DNA from: Pelodera strongyloides
Lineage: Eukaryota; Nematoda; Chromadorea; Rhabditida; Rhabditidae
Direction: 5' to 3'
Length of the DNA: 64,000 nucleotides
NCBI GenBank assembly: GCA_036852015.1
Contig: JAANDG010000043.1
Span: forward strand, 363,501-427,500
Notes under the pieces: generated by a model
What the model was told of the DNA's origin: nothing
Database searches by the model: none
What the model saw: the letters and a program-made list of their open reading frames with translations, nothing else
Program-made: the position numbers and the translations under genes
Shown: positions 27,935-40,419 of the stretch, piece after piece
Layout: every line of letters begins with the position of its first letter
Position numbering within the stretch: position 1 is the stretch's first letter

Positions 27935-30226
27935 TTAGTGATTACGCACAGCAGCATGTCGTGCAGCAAGTATACTACGTGCCCTATCAGCACTATCTTG
28001 TAGTTTTTTAAGTTGCCGCATTCCTGAAATATTTAGATTTTCTTTCAAAGAAGAGTGAATTTAAGAATACATTGAATACGTTGAAGACGACAGTTATATC
28101 TGCCGTTGGATAGCTATATCGAAATGATCATATCAAGAGAAACTGACTGAATAGTCGTCCGGGGATCGATCGTTTCTCGAAGCCGAAACCGCTGCCTTCC
28201 AAAGTATTCAGTGCCCTGGAAAGAGTTATCGGTCAGATAGTAGTATAAAATTATCGATTCTATAGACAATTTAACATTGCGTTCCGAATAGAAACGCGTC
28301 GACACCATGTGATTTCAATGCCCTAGCATGGTGCACGACATGACAGTATAGAACAAGGCTTTGCCCAAGCCTTGCTCCAACTGTTGTGCAGTGTTTATAA
28401 TGTGAATAGTAAACAAATTAGCACAATATGTTTATATGCCTGATTAGTACCGGATAGAATTAGGGCATAAGGCACACGGAATCTACGGAATATCTACTTT
28501 GTTTATAAGATAAAAGCACAGCTGTTACACCGGTCCAAGAGATACATGAGAGTGGATGCCTGCAGGATGCTTAATGTTGTTAATAGTAATAAACTGCGTG
28601 CACCCACTTACAACGGTGTTCAGGGTAAATAAAAAAAAACAGTTAAATAGAAAAATAGGTCAAGCCTTGTTCATCGAACCTCTTTTCGAAGCCAAATCCT
28701 TCTCCATCCAGCGAGTTCAGGGCTCTAAAATTACGCATTTTAATAGAGCTGTTGCAAGAAATTTAGCGGCTCTAATAAATAAGGTCACATATTTGTTATT
28801 GCGTTAGATCGAATATCAAAGTTTGATTGAAGGTTGATTATCAGCAAAGATGCTTTTACCTTTTTTCAAATCCGAATCCTTCTCCATCCAGGGAATTCAA
28901 CGCTCTGAAATATAGTAGTGATGTAGCTGGCACCTTGGAATTTGGATTATTGGATAACAAATATATAATATAAGAATTAGTACCTCTTCTCGAATCCAAA
29001 ACCAGAGCCGTCAATTGTGTCAAGAGCGCTAAAGAATGATTGAATTAAATAATGCTTTCCTTTAGAATCTCTTTAGACTTTTAGGTCGCACATACATGCT
29101 AAAAGATGACAGCAAAACAACAAAAGCTCATAGCAAACACTTGCCAATTGATGAAAATATCAAAAAAGGATGCACCTGCTAGCTGGGTGATAATTCTGAG
29201 ATAATAAACGGAAACACTTGAGTACTCACAACTTGCGGAAACCTAGGCCAAAGCCGGAGCCGTCCAATTCATCAAGGGCACGCTTCCGCAACACAATTAT
29301 AGCATTACCATCTAAGATGTTATGGCTTCTAAACACAACAATAGCGTTACACGGCATATTGCACGACAAAAGCATTGGCAACACAAAACGGTTGCAAATA
29401 CAAAAACCACAAGCAGCTACACATCGAAAGATGTTATACATAACACAAGCAAAATAAACAACACCAGAGTACACAACTACAAGTTACGCAGCAACTGCGT
29501 CACCACTTTATAAAATTATACTTCAACATTCACCGTTTTTCAAAGCCGAATCCCTGTCCCTCGAGACTATTGAGTGCTCTGAAATAAATAAAATATTCTG
29601 CTCGTTTCAAAACCATGTGCTTTCATGTTTTATATAAAACATGGTTAAGAAGTTTATTTCCATCGCTGTTGTTGTCCTTACTGACCAGTCACGAACGTAA
29701 CCTAGGCACATTAAAATAGTTGACGAAATTTAACCTTTTCTCAAATCCGAACCCTTCGCCATCCAGACTGTTCAACGCCCTTAAATAAGTTTATATGTTT
29801 TGTATGTAGGAAACAGATTTTGGCTAATATATTTTATTTCTTCGTTCCGGTTATTTCACTTAACCTATATGTCATTTAACGCCAATTGGAACGGAATATT
29901 GAAAACAACGAACCTCTTTTTGAAACCAAAGTTGCCTTCTAGCGCATCCAACGCTCTTTTTTGTCGAAGGGCTAAATGCATAAAGATCGAAATTTGTTTA
30001 AAGTTAAATAATTATCTTAATAATTACAAAAAAAGCACTGACGGCTTCTTGTAAATACTGCTCACAATTTGTTTCCAACAATACTTACCTGATATGGCGA
30101 TGACGCTGCATGCCATGATGATCTGAAAACGATAATTTTTTAACTAATACACATATTTGGTATGTTTGTCTTGGTATCCGAATAAAAATCTTCACATACC
30201 AATGATCCACTTATTGATGTTTGCAT
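27935..30226 (-). CDS. Orcokinin-like (NLP-14-type) neuropeptide precursor
   Basis: It starts at ATG 30226 with signal peptide MQTSISGSLIIMACSVIAIS. Exons: 30200-30226, 30089-30122, 29914-29971, 29735-29779, 29534-29578, 29230-29328, 28984-29028, 28860-28904, 28680-28724, 28148-28215 and 27935-28023. Peptides between Lys-Arg sites: ALDALEGNFGF, ALNSLDGEGFGFE (three identical copies), ALNSLEGQGFGFE, ALDELDGSGFGLGF, ALDTIDGSGFGFE and ALNTLEGSGFGFE. These match the nematode NLP-14 / arthropod orcokinin pattern (xLxxLDGxGFGF). Five exons are exactly 45 nt with the same phase (2-2), so each encodes one 13-residue peptide plus KR. The C-terminus is less certain. Splicing at TTCA|GTCAGT joins in phase to the basic tail MRQLKKLQDSADRARSI, ending at 27935. 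Without that splice, translation stops at 28128. Expected role: secreted neuropeptides from neurons. Confidence 0.9.
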
Positions 30227-31279
30227 TATTGTGCTCCTCCCAGTCGTTGAAAGTCTGCAAAAAAAATTCTTCCTTAGTTATTAATAAGTACTTCTAGAAG
30301 GACAGTTTACCGAACAGAGAAAACAAGAAAAAAGCGGGTTGACTCAGTCAGGAAAAAAAAGGTACATGAAAGTAATGTAATTTTTTTCTTTACTCAAATA
30401 AACAGCTCAATGAGAAACTAGATCTACACAAGCCATTGACCTTATTTGTGACTGTTTTTCTCTAGATGCAGCGCACTAATTGCATCGCTGGCTTTCTAAC
30501 CCGCAATGAATTTCGGAAAATACAATTAAGAACCTCGTACCATGGTGTAAATTTCATTACCCACGTGACTAGATAGACTCAACTAGATCAAACCACTATC
30601 AGAAACTTCTTACGAAGATTTAAACTTCCGGGAGGAAATTACTATAGTATAGTGAAGACGCATGGTTAAGTTTGCTTAAATTTTCAATTAGTAGATAAAA
30701 TCGAGGGCACTGTCGACGTCAGAATATCTCAACAGAAATGAGAAATATAGAAAAAATGCACACAAAATGCTGGTTAGAGGAACAAGCCGCTTAACACAGT
30801 TGTGCCTTTCTGTTGCGATCGTCAAAGTAGGTGTCAGTATGTGAATAATAGATTATACATCATATATGAGTCCCCTAATTGTCCGTGGAAATTCTCTGAC
30901 GTGTCAAGATCAACCTAGCCGTTTACTTACTACAGCTACTTAAAATTCGTTTGTTTTGTACCTTTTCTGCGGGGGGATTATTCCATGGAAAAGCTATTAA
31001 AATTTCGCGTCGGCCGTGGCTACATGTCTAATGACATATACAGTGGTTTCAAACAAAACAGTAAACATTGTGAGCAAAACACTTACAAACAACACCAACA
31101 GTTTCATTGAAGGTGTTAATACATTACTGACACAAAAGGATATTACTGACTAGCGACGGATGAAGGTGAAACGTAAAAGATGGCAGGCGGAGCTTAATGC
31201 CCCACGCTTTTGTAAATGACTTATTCTGCCCATTGCGCCAATAAATAACATCCGACGAGTTATGACGTCGGTTCTTTAG

Positions 31280-31376
31280 AATCACGTGCCGCTTCTGAAG
31301 ACGTCTGGGGAACAGGAGCTCGATTGCGTAGCCTCCCTACGGAGGATTAGGTCATGGGAAGGGCAGTTGACTCAGG
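31280..31376 (+). other. Possible orphan exon
   Basis: An open stretch bounded by a TTCTTTAG acceptor and a CAG|GTAATT donor encodes a protein-like segment (LLKTSGEQELDCVASLRRI, then SWEGQLTQ). Its composition is less AT-rich than the neighbourhood. No partner exon could be joined with confidence, so it may be a remnant. Confidence 0.25.
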
Positions 31377-32599
31377 TAATTTATGAGCACATGTGCGTCT
31401 CAATGCACTCATACATGATAACAGTTACAGTAGCATCATCCTCTCTTATTTTAGACATGCTAAAACATAAGCTGGAGTAGTTTCTTTAACTGTGTCATGC
31501 AGATGTGAAATTTTGCGTGGTAAATTACCTGAAAGTCGAGTACCACATTGGGGCAATTGATAGTATCTTAAAACCACAAGACCCAAGGTTCGCGTAAAAA
31601 CAGCTGTTGAGAGGTGTTTCGATACAAGGAAGTGAAATCAAATTGACAACAACTATAACACAATTTGTTGACCGAATGAAATTAAAGAGTGGAGTGCGTT
31701 TCATCAAGAATGCTACTCATGCAATAAACGTGGCCATTTGGTATTCCGAAATTTAGTATTCAACTAATGCAGAAGTAGAGTCGTGGGTCTAGTAAGTTGG
31801 ACCAAAGTCTTCTGGTACAACACTTAGCATGTTGGTATAAAATAAACATCTCTAGTAGGCTACTAGTATTGCTAATAAATTATTTAGCATTAAAAGTAGC
31901 TCTAAGTAGTTTAGTTCGATTGAGTAAAATGAGTCTTTCTCTTTATACCACCGCAAGAAATAAAGTCACGTGCATTTTGACGAAGCTTCATTTTCAATTT
32001 AGACATTATTTCGGCGCACTGTTACGCAGACGTTTACGCTGAGGCATTGGCAAACAAGCAAAAAAAATCCCTTAATTGGCTTGTTTTATTTGGTAAGGAG
32101 CCAGGCAAAATATATTGTGGTTTGATTCCTATTGTCGTTATTCAGTTTGAATAAGAACACAACTTGTGAAATTCAAGTGTTCATAATGTCCTGTTAACTA
32201 TGAAAGTGTATCTAACTAGAGGGGCTAACGTTGAAAGATGTGAGACGTTGTCAAGCACCAGTGAACAAAGTTTCGTAAAGGCAGGTGAACCAATGCCAAG
32301 TCAAGTTGTACTGCGAAACGTGAAAATAATTGTTTACGCAGGTACGTATAATACGATTTAACTGGTTTCTCGTATATGTTGTATGACGCAATTAACCTGG
32401 GCTAATCTTATTTGATTGTATTTATCGGGTTTCATGCGGGAAGCAAGCTTGACCCTTTTCTCAAGTGTCCCTCTAAAGTCTAAATTTAATCAAGCATTTA
32501 CTAATCAATTCCATTAGCGCAATGTGATTGGCTGTGAATCTGGCTTATTCTAACTCCAAGAAGTTATAGTCACGATAGTATTATCCAACAAGAAGAGTT

Positions 32600-32995
32600 A
32601 TGCTAGGCAACAAGAAGCCAAGGAATGTTCAAAAGTCGTTCTCACTTGAGAGGGCAAAGGAAAATTATTCACGGAAACTGAGTGCTGCTTCAGGGAGCGG
32701 CCTGGAGGTTGTTAATGAAGGTCAAGAAGACTTTGTGCGAGATGGCCACAAAACAAAAGAAGGATCACGTGGTTATTTTCAGTGGTCTTTACCAAACGAT
32801 GTTGTTCGTTGGTTAATTGGTTCATATGTAGTTATCAATTCATTCGGATTGCTCTCCTACACCAAAATACTTCCTAAAAAGAGTGCCACTCAATTAACTA
32901 TTTGGAAACTGACAAGTTGGACAGCCTTTTTTGGGAATGTCATTAAAAGTGTGTTTTCTTCATTTGAGATATATAAAAAAGGGCAATTCACATAA
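32600..32995 (+). CDS. Uncharacterised 131-residue frame
   Basis: An ATG-to-stop frame without an obvious intron. The N-terminal half is basic and polar (NVQKSFSLERAKENYSRK, EVVNEGQEDFVRDG). The C-terminal half has a weakly hydrophobic stretch (VVRWLIGSYVVINSFGLL and TIWKLTSWTAFFGNVI). It is the longest ATG frame in this region and its composition is plausible for a small membrane-associated protein. I recognise no family and no promoter. It could be chance. Confidence 0.3.
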   Translation: MLGNKKPRNVQKSFSLERAKENYSRKLSAASGSGLEVVNEGQEDFVRDGHKTKEGSRGYFQWSLPNDVVRWLIGSYVVINSFGLLSYTKILPKKSATQLTIWKLTSWTAFFGNVIKSVFSSFEIYKKGQFT

Positions 32996-35208
32996 CTGGG
33001 AGAGAGTAATTAGCTAGAGGATGAACTTGGTCCCGAGTAAGTTATGGACCACCCACGATATGTGTATATGGCTGTGCGAGGACGATGAAACCGTAGGGTG
33101 AAACGTGCGAAGCCTTTCTGGTTCCTGATTTATTACAATCCATTCATAACGCTTACGCTCTGGCACATCAATTTAGAATGGTGCCTTTTCGGAAAACGCA
33201 GACTGGATGAAAATTCTCAGATACATATGCACAGTAATGTGTAATCGAGAACAGTCATTATCATGGAAATGTTGCGCTTATTCCAAAGGATTGTTGTGTC
33301 GTATTTTCCCAACCAAGACACACATTTGCCATGTTTGAGAGGATAAGCCGAAAAATTCTTGCATCGCCTATGAAAGTGCTGCACATAATCAAATGATATT
33401 TAGAGAAATAATTCAAAACAATGTGTCAAATCATCAGGTGAGCACCACTGAAAAGAGCAGACGCGTAGTACAACGGTCCGTTGGGATTCTCAATTTACTT
33501 CTAAGGGAAACATTCACATGGACAAGAGGTTTCTGCGTGCCCAAATTACTAAACATCCCTAGAGGAAAATTATAATTGGTTAACGAAACGTTACGTTGAG
33601 CATCAGACATCAACTGTTATATATGACTACGTCAGGAAAACTATGCTAACCTACGTTTTACCAAGCCTAAGAAGTTGTGTGCACTGGCAGATGTTTTTGA
33701 GATCATTTAGAGATCTTTGAGTGACCTTTGAATAAAAGCACTGTGGTTTCTGCGTGGGCAATCCAGATGAACGGCTGTAAATGACAAGCATAGAACACTC
33801 AATGTTCTAATGATTATGAATCACACTTTTCTGGGCTCCTTTAGGAGATGTTATAAAGCACAGGTATTAAAAATTTTGAGAGAAATACGCGGGGTACTTA
33901 AAGCATAATGACTAGTATTCACTGAGTATAAGAAGAATGCTAAATCCCGAAAATTACAGTAGCCTATAAATAACCCATTTTTTGAGATAACAATATCCGT
34001 GTGCAATTTCTAGGACAAAATGGGCTGCTCCATCGTCTGCTGCGTCTTTTATACTCATCGTAATGAGGAGGTAAATTAAAGTGAGAGTAAATAGTACGAC
34101 CAAATATACGATCATGCAAATTAGGATTATTGCACTTACTGCCATCATACGGTAGTGCTACTGACGTCTTTCGTCTTCTATAATAACCCAATTTGTATGT
34201 ATTTGACGGCGGAATGATCCAACAATTTGCATGCTAATTGCCATCTTCGGGATACTGTACGAACGCATAAACAGATTCTATACAGCAAGCAAAAAATTGC
34301 GGAAAAACATCAAAAAACGAAAAGACAAAAATGACGAATAGTTAACTACAATTGTTCCATTCGGTCGTGAATATAATGAGTGTCATGAAAAGGTCGAGAC
34401 CACCAAAAGACCAGAAACACTCTAACAATAAGGCTTTAAGGAGTTTAGTTGGTTTACACGAACTTCTGTATCTCGCCCCATCATCTGCTAAACACGTTCG
34501 CTTCTCAGGAAAAAAAGTCTGTCATCTATTTACAGCAAACGCCAACAAATCACACTGAATGGAAACACGTGTGAGGTCATTTGTTATTCAACTTAACCAA
34601 ACAACGAATTGTTTTCATCATATTTTCAGAAATTCTGTTGTGTTGAATGAGCGAAATTTCTCGGCACCTAAATCGAACAAACGATGCTTGTGAAAAGTTG
34701 ATCGAATGCTGTTGAATTTACGTGTTGAGCATTTGCAAACTGTGAACAAACTATATTTTTCACAAATAATAAGTTATTAAATAAACCTCTCGTGGTTCAT
34801 GTGCAGATTGGTATTTTTATATTGTTCAGAAAAGGACTTTGTAGACCTCGACAGGGACCGATTGGACACAAAGCACATGTTTTGATAACGAGATTGTCTA
34901 CGATTCTCCTGGATTTGTTGAAAAAGAGGCCACGTGCTATTCCATTGGAGTCTATTCCGATTTCAATTTCAGTGACGTAACCTCCTATAATTCCAAAGTC
35001 TACTGGGAATTGTTCTCCGACCTACACCACGGACGGGCCTTTTGCAAGAAGAGAAAAAAACGGTTCACTGACCAACTGAGTGTGAAAAAGGAAAACGTGG
35101 ACATTATATTCCCGTCAGATAGATCCTTTAGAAATCCAGGAAAATATCTTTTCATGAATAAACCTACGGTTGCTAGTTTCTAGCAAAACGCCTATTTCCC
35201 CCAGGGAT

Positions 35209-35298
35209 CCTGGCGTTTCTTGTATACCCCAGAAATATGTATGTCAAAATAAGCCTTTGGGATATACATATTTCTGGGGTATTACAAGAAGCGCCAGG
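35209..35298. repeat. Long near-perfect hairpin (miRNA-precursor-like or MITE)
   Basis: Left arm CCTGGCGTTTCTTGTATACC... (35209-35242) pairs with the right arm 35264-35298. The only irregularities in about 34 bp are one position that becomes G:U in RNA and one single-nucleotide bulge. The loop is about 21 nt. Size and shape resemble an animal pre-miRNA, though the stem is unusually clean. Confidence 0.7.
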
Positions 35299-36789
35299 TA
35301 CCTGTTTGCACTGGTTTTCATGGGTCGGATAGTTCTGGCAATGCAAGAGAACTGGAATAGGCGGAAGAAACCTTACAATTAATCGGTTGAGACTTCACTG
35401 CAACAAATATGGAGCATTATTATTTAAGAACGAATGTTATGCAAACTAAAAACATTTGGCTATAAGATAAAAAAGCAGATTGTTTTCCTGTGGTCCTGAC
35501 GTTAGCGTCAGAACAAAAGGTTCGTTAGCTTTCTACAGGTGAAAAAAGGATAAATAACCAGTTACGTATAAAACATAAATAATAGATGGAATGCAATTTG
35601 AATGTTCCTGGGTGAAAATCCATTCTGTAGGAAAACATGATTTTCTTTTTAGGTTAAACTACTTCTTTTAACTAGTTGTGTAACCTAAGTTAAGCAGACG
35701 AGAGTCACAGACTTCAAATTTTACACTTGCAATTAGTTTTTTTTGTCATTCATGGCATTATGAAGCAATGAACATTACTTAAGGAACGACAAATGTGAAT
35801 TGTCAAAAGATCAACATTACTATTCTTTAAATGACACACTTTAACGAGTACTCCCGACTTTTAGAAATAGCTCATTGGTCTTTACTGAGGCGCAAAAGCG
35901 CTTCTTGTTCGAAAAAACGTGAATTAAAATTCAACTACTTGACGAGAAGAAACTCTTTTAGAATGTTTTATACATGTCATGAGGCTATACGCTGAAATGA
36001 TGTCATTAATTGGAAATTAAAGGGCAACTCAACGTAGTTTTCGATATTGGACTGGATTACCTATCCTGTGTGGTTTTCCCAAACCAGCAGGATGCCGATC
36101 AACGCTAACGTCAGGTCATTGTCCGAAGCCAAAAAATGACAGTTTGAAACTCACGCGAAAAGTTACCGTAGTGGAAAGAAAAATGTGCTTCAGGTCCGCC
36201 ACTGGTGTGAATAGTCGAAATGTTAATTAGTATTCAATGGTAAACAAGAAAGTCAAAAATTGTTTTGTCCCATTTTGTGGACCGCGTTCATTCACGAGAT
36301 CTTGCTTTTACTTTGCTCGTTCTTAGTAAGTGAGTTGAGTGAGTGAGTTTTGAGCAAAGCGGGTTTCATTATTCTGTAGTTTTTGCAGAATAACTCGTTT
36401 TATGGAACTAACCCATTAATGCTGTCTGGGAATCGAAATATTCTACACCTTATGTCTTTATGCAAATAATTGCATTAAAACTCCGAGGTTGCATTTCTGT
36501 TATTGACACAGAAAAACAATTGTTTTTGTATATACATAGTGCCTTGTATTATACGACTACTGCTATGATTGCTGTATGTTTATTGCAGCAGTAACTGATG
36601 GTGAGATGAAGGTGAATGACGTTTGAATTCCTGGAAGAATCAAGTCAACGCCCGTAGGTTTAAAATTATAAATTCTGGCGTCAAACGTGAAGCAAATCAC
36701 AATGCAAGTGGGTGGAATATAAATTAATAATACATAACATAATATAATAATATAATTTCGGCTACATATGGTGACGTAGGAAACGTACC

Positions 36790-38776
36790 ACTCGCAAAAA
36801 AAAAGAGAACAGTATTGCCAAATCTAAAAACACTAAGCGCCTTTTCATATGCAAACCAACGGCTCAAAGAACAAAATACCATTGGGAACTTAATAGAAAA
36901 CGGTATCAGCATAAGTGATGACAAAACCAAATGTCAAACGTTTGTCAGTATTTTCAAAACGGCATTCAATGCACCTCAAACTTCTATATTAGAGCCTCAG
37001 CTGAATTCCCAAACTGAGTCCACATTTGAATTTATAGATATCTACAGCTCTCAGATTTATGAATACCTTAATAGGGTCCCTAGGTGCTCTACTTCTCCTG
37101 ATCTCATTCCTTATATTTTTCTCAAAAACACAGCTGCAACCCTGGCTACTCCCCTCACCATTCTATTCAATTACTTTATGCTTCACAAAAGTTTGCCATC
37201 AATATGCAAACACGCAATAGTTAAACCGGTTTTTAAAAAGGGTTGTAGATCAAATCCAACGAATTACCGTCCTATCTCCTTAACTTGCGCAATTAGTAAA
37301 ACATTTGAACGTATTATTGCTCGCCACACTCTGACATATCTTCACACAAATCATCTTATATCAACCGACCAGCACGGTTTTCTTTCACGCCGCTGTACCT
37401 CTTCTGCCCTACTTGACTCTATCAGCCATCTATCCAAAACTTTAGACACAAAAAAAAATCTTACATTTGCTTCATTAACTTTTTCGAAAAGCATTCGATA
37501 CTGTTCCAATTGACAAACTCCTCCATAAACGCGAAAAATATGGTATTAAGGGACACATGCTCGCTTTCTTCAAGGAGTTCCTTTCTGATAGAACACAGCT
37601 GGTATCATTAGGGTCTCAAACATCAAATACATACACATGTTTAACAGGTGTACCGCAAGGCACATGCCTTGGCCCTATTCTCTTCTTGTTATATATAAAC
37701 GATTTCCCATCGTGTCTCCCTGAATAAATATCTTGCATACTTTATGCTGACGATGCTAAACTCTCCTCAATTAATGACCCAATATTATTCAAAACGCATT
37801 AAATAAAGCTGTTGAATGGTCCAAAATGTGGGGCCTCCAGTTCTCTGTGAATAAATGTTGTGGATTGTTCTCACAGCAACCGGCAACTCTCTTTATTTTG
37901 GATGGACAAGATCTGAGGTCAGTTGATTATGTTACCGACTTAGGTGTACAATATTCTACACAACTTTCTTTCCAAAAACACTACGATGCCATATATTCTA
38001 AAGCGTCAAATAGGTGTAATTATATACTTGAGGCCTTCTCCTCAAGTGATATCAAACTACTATTTAAACTATTCACTATATTTGTTAGACCTATCTTAGA
38101 ATATTGCTCAGAAATATGGAATCCCAAAGACGCGTCGTCGATTAATTTGCTAGAAAATGTTCAGAGAAGTTACACACGTAAAATATTTAATCGTGCATTC
38201 AGGTTTGGACTTAGTTATTCAGAACGGCTCTCCCACTTGCCGACACATGCCCTGCTTCGTCGCCGAACAATCAATGATATGCTTGTAACCTTTAAAATTA
38301 TTAAAGGTCTTTATCATACGAAAATGGAAGATCATTTTCAACTATCGCCCAATTGCCGCCTAACGCGGGGGCACCGTTTTCGTATAAGAACGCCTTTAGT
38401 CCGCACTCGCAAGTATGAATATCTACCCAGTCGGGTTGTCAATCTTTGGAATAAACTACCTCGAGACATTATTGACTGCAAATGTCCCAAATCTTTTCGC
38501 TCATGCCCTTACGCACTAGATGAACCGTTTCTCAAACAATCTTAAATTCATCGTTCAGAATCGAATCTCCCCATGGTGCTGACGTACAGCCTGAGTCACT
38601 CGCAGAGCTCCTTTGTTCTGAACTTGGGAAATATGGGATGATGTGTGCTATGCTGCCACTGCACCTATCTGGCCGATTATTATTCAACGACACACCCCCT
38701 TTGTAATTAACTAGTAAACCTCATCATTATTATTTTCACTCAGTTATGTGCAACTGGAAATAAATTATTATTATTA
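36790..38776 (+). mobile_element. Decayed CR1/Jockey-type LINE (5'-truncated)
   Basis: The reverse transcriptase part of a non-LTR retrotransposon, broken by frameshifts and stops. Frame pieces are 36815-37513 (KPVFKKG, NYRPISLTCAISKTFERII, DQHGFLSRR), a shifted piece to about 37800 (AFDTVPIDKL, TGVPQGTCLGPILFLLYIND, catalytic YADD near 37742), and 37826-38545 (VNKCCGLF, LGVQYSTQLSFQKHY, VRPILEYCSEIWNP, LENVQRSYTRKIF). The endonuclease domain is absent, as expected for 5' truncation. The 3' end is a simple ATT-type tail (AAATAAATTATTATTATT) at 38757-38776. It is inactive as it stands. Confidence 0.9.
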
Positions 38777-38779
38777 ATG

Positions 38780-40340
38780 TTTACAAGAGGATATACTCCA
38801 CATTTAGACATATCATTCGATTCTTTTTTCTAGTCCACATCTCACCATCTTGACCCTGACTCACTATAGCAATTTTATTTTATTTGCAACCGGTTTCAAA
38901 CACTTTAGCTGAAAATCTATTTGTTTGATAAAAAGAGACGATGTTTCCATGTATCGGTCTTCAATTTGAATTGAATTTTCCTCAAAAATGCATTAGTTGC
39001 CTTTTACAAAATGCTTTGTTTGATCACGTGATGACCTTTCTTTCTTCTTCCGAAAGGTTAAGAAACTAGTGTTATTCAGCGCTTTTTCTTGAATCAGAAT
39101 ACCTGCGGAACATATGTTGCATACATTTTATTCAATGTACATGATTTGGTGGAACGATATTCTTCATAAAGCAATACCTTCCCTGGTTTATTGTGCAACT
39201 ACATAAAATTATCTCTTGAGCATTCTTCTTCCTAGCTCAGGTCACACTTCGCTTGCATGCGGCCGTTGAAGTGCGGCACCCATTTATGTGCGTAAGCACT
39301 CGGAGAATGAAAAATTTCGCAGGAACCTCCGCAGGAAGAATTTGCATCGTCTCAGTACAAAGACAAAGGCAGTATTCGCTCCGAAAGAAAATTGTAGATG
39401 GAAAAATTCGGCACTAGTACCACGTAGATTATTTATCACTGTAACGAACCAGGAATTGCGCATTTTCTTCAAGAATCAAAAGGCAACATGAATTCATGAT
39501 TTTACCATGATATGGATCCCATTTTTAATTGAAGTGGAATTATGAAATTATTAGAGTGGAATTATGGAAAAGCATGGAATTAAGGCGGTCTGTTGGACAA
39601 AAAACGTATATCAGCCCACATCTTAGTCAGCACGTCATGTTCACAAACTCGGAGAGAAGGCGTTTCGTTGTCTAAATAAAATGGAAGTTCTGAATAAACA
39701 GGCATTTAAAATGCAATATATAACATCGAACGTGAGTAAGTGACTGGAAGACCGTACTCAAAAAAGGCATGTGACGCAAGATCCCTTCCTGCGATAGAAA
39801 TCGCATGCCATATTTCATTAAAGTTAAAAGTACTGACTGAAATATTAGTTACAGTCAGGTCGTTTTGTGTTTTTCTTTTTTTTACCCTATTCTCGTCAAA
39901 CCGTTCGACCCCGTTGCAGGTTCCAATTAAAATTAAATAAGCTATTAGTATTCAAATTAGATATTGCAAATTTTCGCTCCACCGCTGATGGTTAACTATG
40001 CTGAACAAAATATCTGAGTTCCAACAAAAAAGTTTCCAACTGTTCGAATTAAGAATACCTTTTTTGTGTGAGGTCATCTCTGAACAAATAAATGCGAATA
40101 AAAGGCACTTGTCCCGGTGCTGCCTCAAATGGGCATACAGACCCTAAATCGGTCAGCTGAATAAAACTCATCTTTCTCTCTGGAATATGTGCTTGCATTT
40201 TTATGCTAGCATTGTTTTTATTGCGTCTAGGCTTAGGATGTATTATGAGTTTTCTTGCGGTTGTTTATTTTTTCTAAAAATTGATAACTCCGCTAATGTT
40301 GCATATATGTATCCTTTCTTTGATGTAATATATGTACCTT
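38780..40340. other. Intergenic, no supported gene
   Basis: AT-rich sequence after the LINE. Short frames near 39288-39491 have a basic composition but no splice context. Nothing else was seen. Confidence 0.45.
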
Positions 40341-40419
40341 CCGTTTTCAGGGTAGACCAAGTACAAATTCACTAGCTTCCTTTAATGGAAGCGTACGCGT
40401 ACGATGCACGTTCGTTGCT

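Larger units (their letters stand above)
30230..36760. other. Mostly non-coding interval
   Basis: Apart from the orphan exon at 31280, the 131-codon frame at 32600 and the hairpin at 35209, I see no gene, RNA or family signature in these 6.5 kb. Confidence 0.5.

Noticed and set aside
31597..32042. Short frames in the AT-rich interval
   Set aside because: Stop-poor by chance, with no splice signals or motif.
33954..34191. Two overlapping minus-strand frames, one hydrophobic and one Tyr/Arg-rich
   Set aside because: A donor-like CAGTAAGT lies inside, but no matching exons were found and neither frame has a recognisable motif.
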